Positions 62,156-64,000 of a stretch of 64,000 nucleotides of DNA are shown piece by piece. This DNA comes from Vigna angularis. Its lineage: Eukaryota; Streptophyta; Magnoliopsida; Fabales; Fabaceae. The position numbers were made by a program, and so were the translations under genes. Position 1 is the stretch's first letter. Every line of letters begins with the position of its first letter. The stretch spans positions 1,302,001 through 1,366,000 of the forward strand of contig NC_068980.1 of assembly GCF_016808095.1 (NCBI RefSeq). The letters are read 5' to 3'. The notes under the pieces were generated by a model. The model was not told the DNA's origin. It saw nothing but the letters and a program-made list of their open reading frames with translations, and made no database searches.

Positions 62156-63480
62156 CTATATAGGTATTCTTTGATTTTGATAAAATTATTATTAAGTATC
62201 TGAAATTTTTTTCTTTAATCCCTTTTAGTTTTATATATTTGAATCCGTTCACCACTGTTTTATGATAGATTTGTGTGTAGTTAAGAATGTATAAAAAACT
62301 ATTTGATTTAAAAAGTAATTTGATTCTCACTTACTTGTTAAATCTGCCACTGCCACTGTGTGTTGGTAGCTATAAATATAGAGTTGTGCAATTTTTTTGC
62401 ACCTAATTTCCATTTGAGTTTGCATAGAAGCTTAGTAGGAAGATAGGAACAAACAATTGCCTTGGAGCTCTTTGGGAGTATGAATTGATTCTTAGGTACA
62501 GTGAGTTAATGGAGCCTCTAAGAGAAGTTGTGGCACTAATTTGGATCTTGTATTGTGCAGCAGTAATAATTGCATTGGACAGTTTGGTCCAAAATATGTA
62601 TAGCAAGGTATGGAAACACAAGGACAATCATTAAATTCCATGAGCCGCGCTGCACAAGCCTGAATCTTTAGCTTAGTGATATTCATGGTGTGATAAAAGA
62701 AAACATAGCAGAAAACAAATGCACCAACAACTTTTGCTACATCTGTTTGTTTTCTTTTGTTTTTGTTACTCTCTAAAATAGTTTCTTTCTAGTCTACTTT
62801 CCAAACCATCTTTACAGTTCAAAATGTTCAATGTTGTTTATTTCTAGCAGAAGAAACAAAAAGAAGGAAGAAAAGGGCAAGGAAATAACCGAGAGACAAG
62901 GAGAGGGATTTTGAATAAAACAAGGCCATGTTCAACTCACATGGGTCCTGCACTTACTGCTATTCTACTTTGCCAGACATAGTGATCCATCAACATTACA
63001 AGTACAGAACCTTTACACATAATAATCAGCAATAGAGGGATTTTGTGCAAGATTAAAGTGATATTCTATTTTGTCCAAGATTAGATCACAAAGAAGAAAT
63101 AAATACTATAGTCCTCAACCACAAAGCCAGATTAACAATTTAATATTGCTGAAGTTAAGGTAAAATTTCAATTGTATCAAGAAACTAATAGTACTCTTGT
63201 TTAGCTAAGAGAGTTTCTGATTACTTGTTCAATGACAGGTTGATGCATTGGATTGACAGTAACCAGGCTCAAAATTGGCCTAATTGGAAAGAAATTTTGA
63301 TCAACTATAGAGGAAAAGCAGATCAGAGAAAAAAGAAGTGAAACATATCAAGAGCAGCACTTCCATAACATCTAACTCAAAGATTAACAAGATATCCAAA
63401 ACTATGTACAACAGCATGATATTCATAGGAAAACTAAAATTGAGAGATGAAAAGAACTGAAAAAAGTAAACCATGTTCTC

Positions 63481-63831
63481 TCACAATTTATCTTCAGTGC
63501 ACACTATTTCATTCTTCTCAAAGATCTTGGAGGGTACGGCAAATCGAGCTGAAAATGAACGAGAAGCGTTATCAGGGTCGTTGGAATAGCCATCATCGAA
63601 GTTTTGTGAGTAGGAATTTGGGTCGTATTGAGCATGAACTGCTGGTGAAGCACTGAATAGCCTCCTCTTTTCCCTCTTGATCTTCCTCCAGAATGTTGTC
63701 CAGCCTGGTATCTTCAACCTTGTCATTAAGTTATCCACACAAACAAATGGTGTGCAAAAAATTGTGACATAATAACTTGACCAACTTCTCTTGGTTTTGT
63801 TATGAACAGAGTGAGAATTTTCAAGGTTCAT
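63481..63831 (-). CDS. Small plant-specific protein with YDPxSYxxNFDDG motif
   Basis: A single-exon frame of 116 residues. A Lys/Arg-rich central stretch (FWRKIKREKRR, residues about 47-57) is followed by YDPNSYSQNFDDG and a serine-rich SRSFSARF segment. A similar basic stretch plus YDPxSYxxNFDDG arrangement occurs in several short, poorly characterised plant proteins, some described as stress- or elicitor-responsive. A minus-strand TATA box (TATAAG, 63956-63951) lies about 120 nt before the ATG, which supports a real promoter. There is no signal peptide or membrane segment. Function is unknown. The frame has better codon character than neighbouring frames, so I consider it a gene, but not with certainty. 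Confidence 0.72.
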   Translation of the reverse strand: MNLENSHSVHNKTKRSWSSYYVTIFCTPFVCVDNLMTRLKIPGWTTFWRKIKREKRRLFSASPAVHAQYDPNSYSQNFDDGYSNDPDNASRSFSARFAVPSKIFEKNEIVCTEDKL

Positions 63832-64000
63832 GGTGAAATGCTGAGAAAATTGAAAGCAAAAAATGGTTTAATTTTGGGGAATTTAGGGGACAATGTAGCA
63901 ATGCAGAGGGGAAAGGTTGTACAATGAACCCCGCAGCAGCGCAGGAAGAACTTATAACGGCAAAGGATGAAAATAAAGGCTATGGAATGATGCAATGCGA

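Larger units (their letters stand above)
56011..63480. other. AT-rich intergenic region with degenerate repeats
   Basis: About 7.5 kb without a confident gene. It contains a degenerate repeat cluster at 57230-57850, a short (CTG)6 run near 59941, a GACTTGA/TCAACT-rich patch at 61010-61330 and an (AC)n(AT)n microsatellite at 62082-62152. Minus-strand frames at 62403-62686 are short and unrecognised. Confidence 0.55.

Noticed and set aside
62620..62680. TGAGCCGCG segment resembling part of miR171
   Set aside because: Only about nine bases agree and no complementary star strand was found nearby to form a precursor hairpin.

Overview
This is a plant nuclear window: AT-rich DNA, intron-split genes with GT-AG junctions, long (TA)n tracts, MITEs and a solo LTR. 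Protein similarity and the repeat style suggest a legume, probably Phaseoleae (bean or cowpea type). That assignment is inference. No prokaryotic features, CRISPR array, rRNA or convincing tRNA were seen.

Layout. 1-10.4 kb holds no confident gene; it has microsatellites and a Mutator-type MITE with a perfect 9-bp target duplication. 10.5-15.6 kb (+) is a 13-exon group-3 sulfate-transporter-family gene closest to SULTR3;4 (SPDT). 17.3-18.6 kb (-) is an FCS-like zinc-finger (FLZ) gene with two small uORFs. 23.3-24.5 kb (+) is a single-exon SIP1-type trihelix factor. 27.8-29.8 kb (-) is a P-class PPR protein resembling Arabidopsis At3g16010, with a short first exon. 31.6-35.8 kb (-) is a 9-exon HSP110-type chaperone (HSP70-14/15) with heat-shock elements upstream and one GC-AG intron. 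40.6-52.0 kb (+) is a 23-exon RTEL1 helicase with an E2F-like site upstream and a solo LTR in intron 13. 55.1-56.0 kb (-) is an OVATE family protein resembling OFP14. 63.5-63.8 kb (-) is a small plant-specific protein. The rest is AT-rich intergenic DNA with repeats.

The genes do not form a pathway or cluster. Order matters more: as I recall, SULTR3;4 and the PPR gene are near neighbours in Arabidopsis (At3g15990, At3g16010), and HSP70-14/15, RTEL1 and OFP14 lie together at At1g79920-At1g79960. The window therefore looks like two conserved ancestral blocks side by side.

I rebuilt exon structures by hand from splice consensus and reading-frame continuity. All multi-exon models close in frame: 655, 403, 640, 863 and 995 residues for SULTR3;4, FLZ, PPR, HSP110 and RTEL1. 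I found no evidence of a previously undescribed biological system. The most useful observations concern regulatory motifs, splice oddities and precisely bounded transposable elements.
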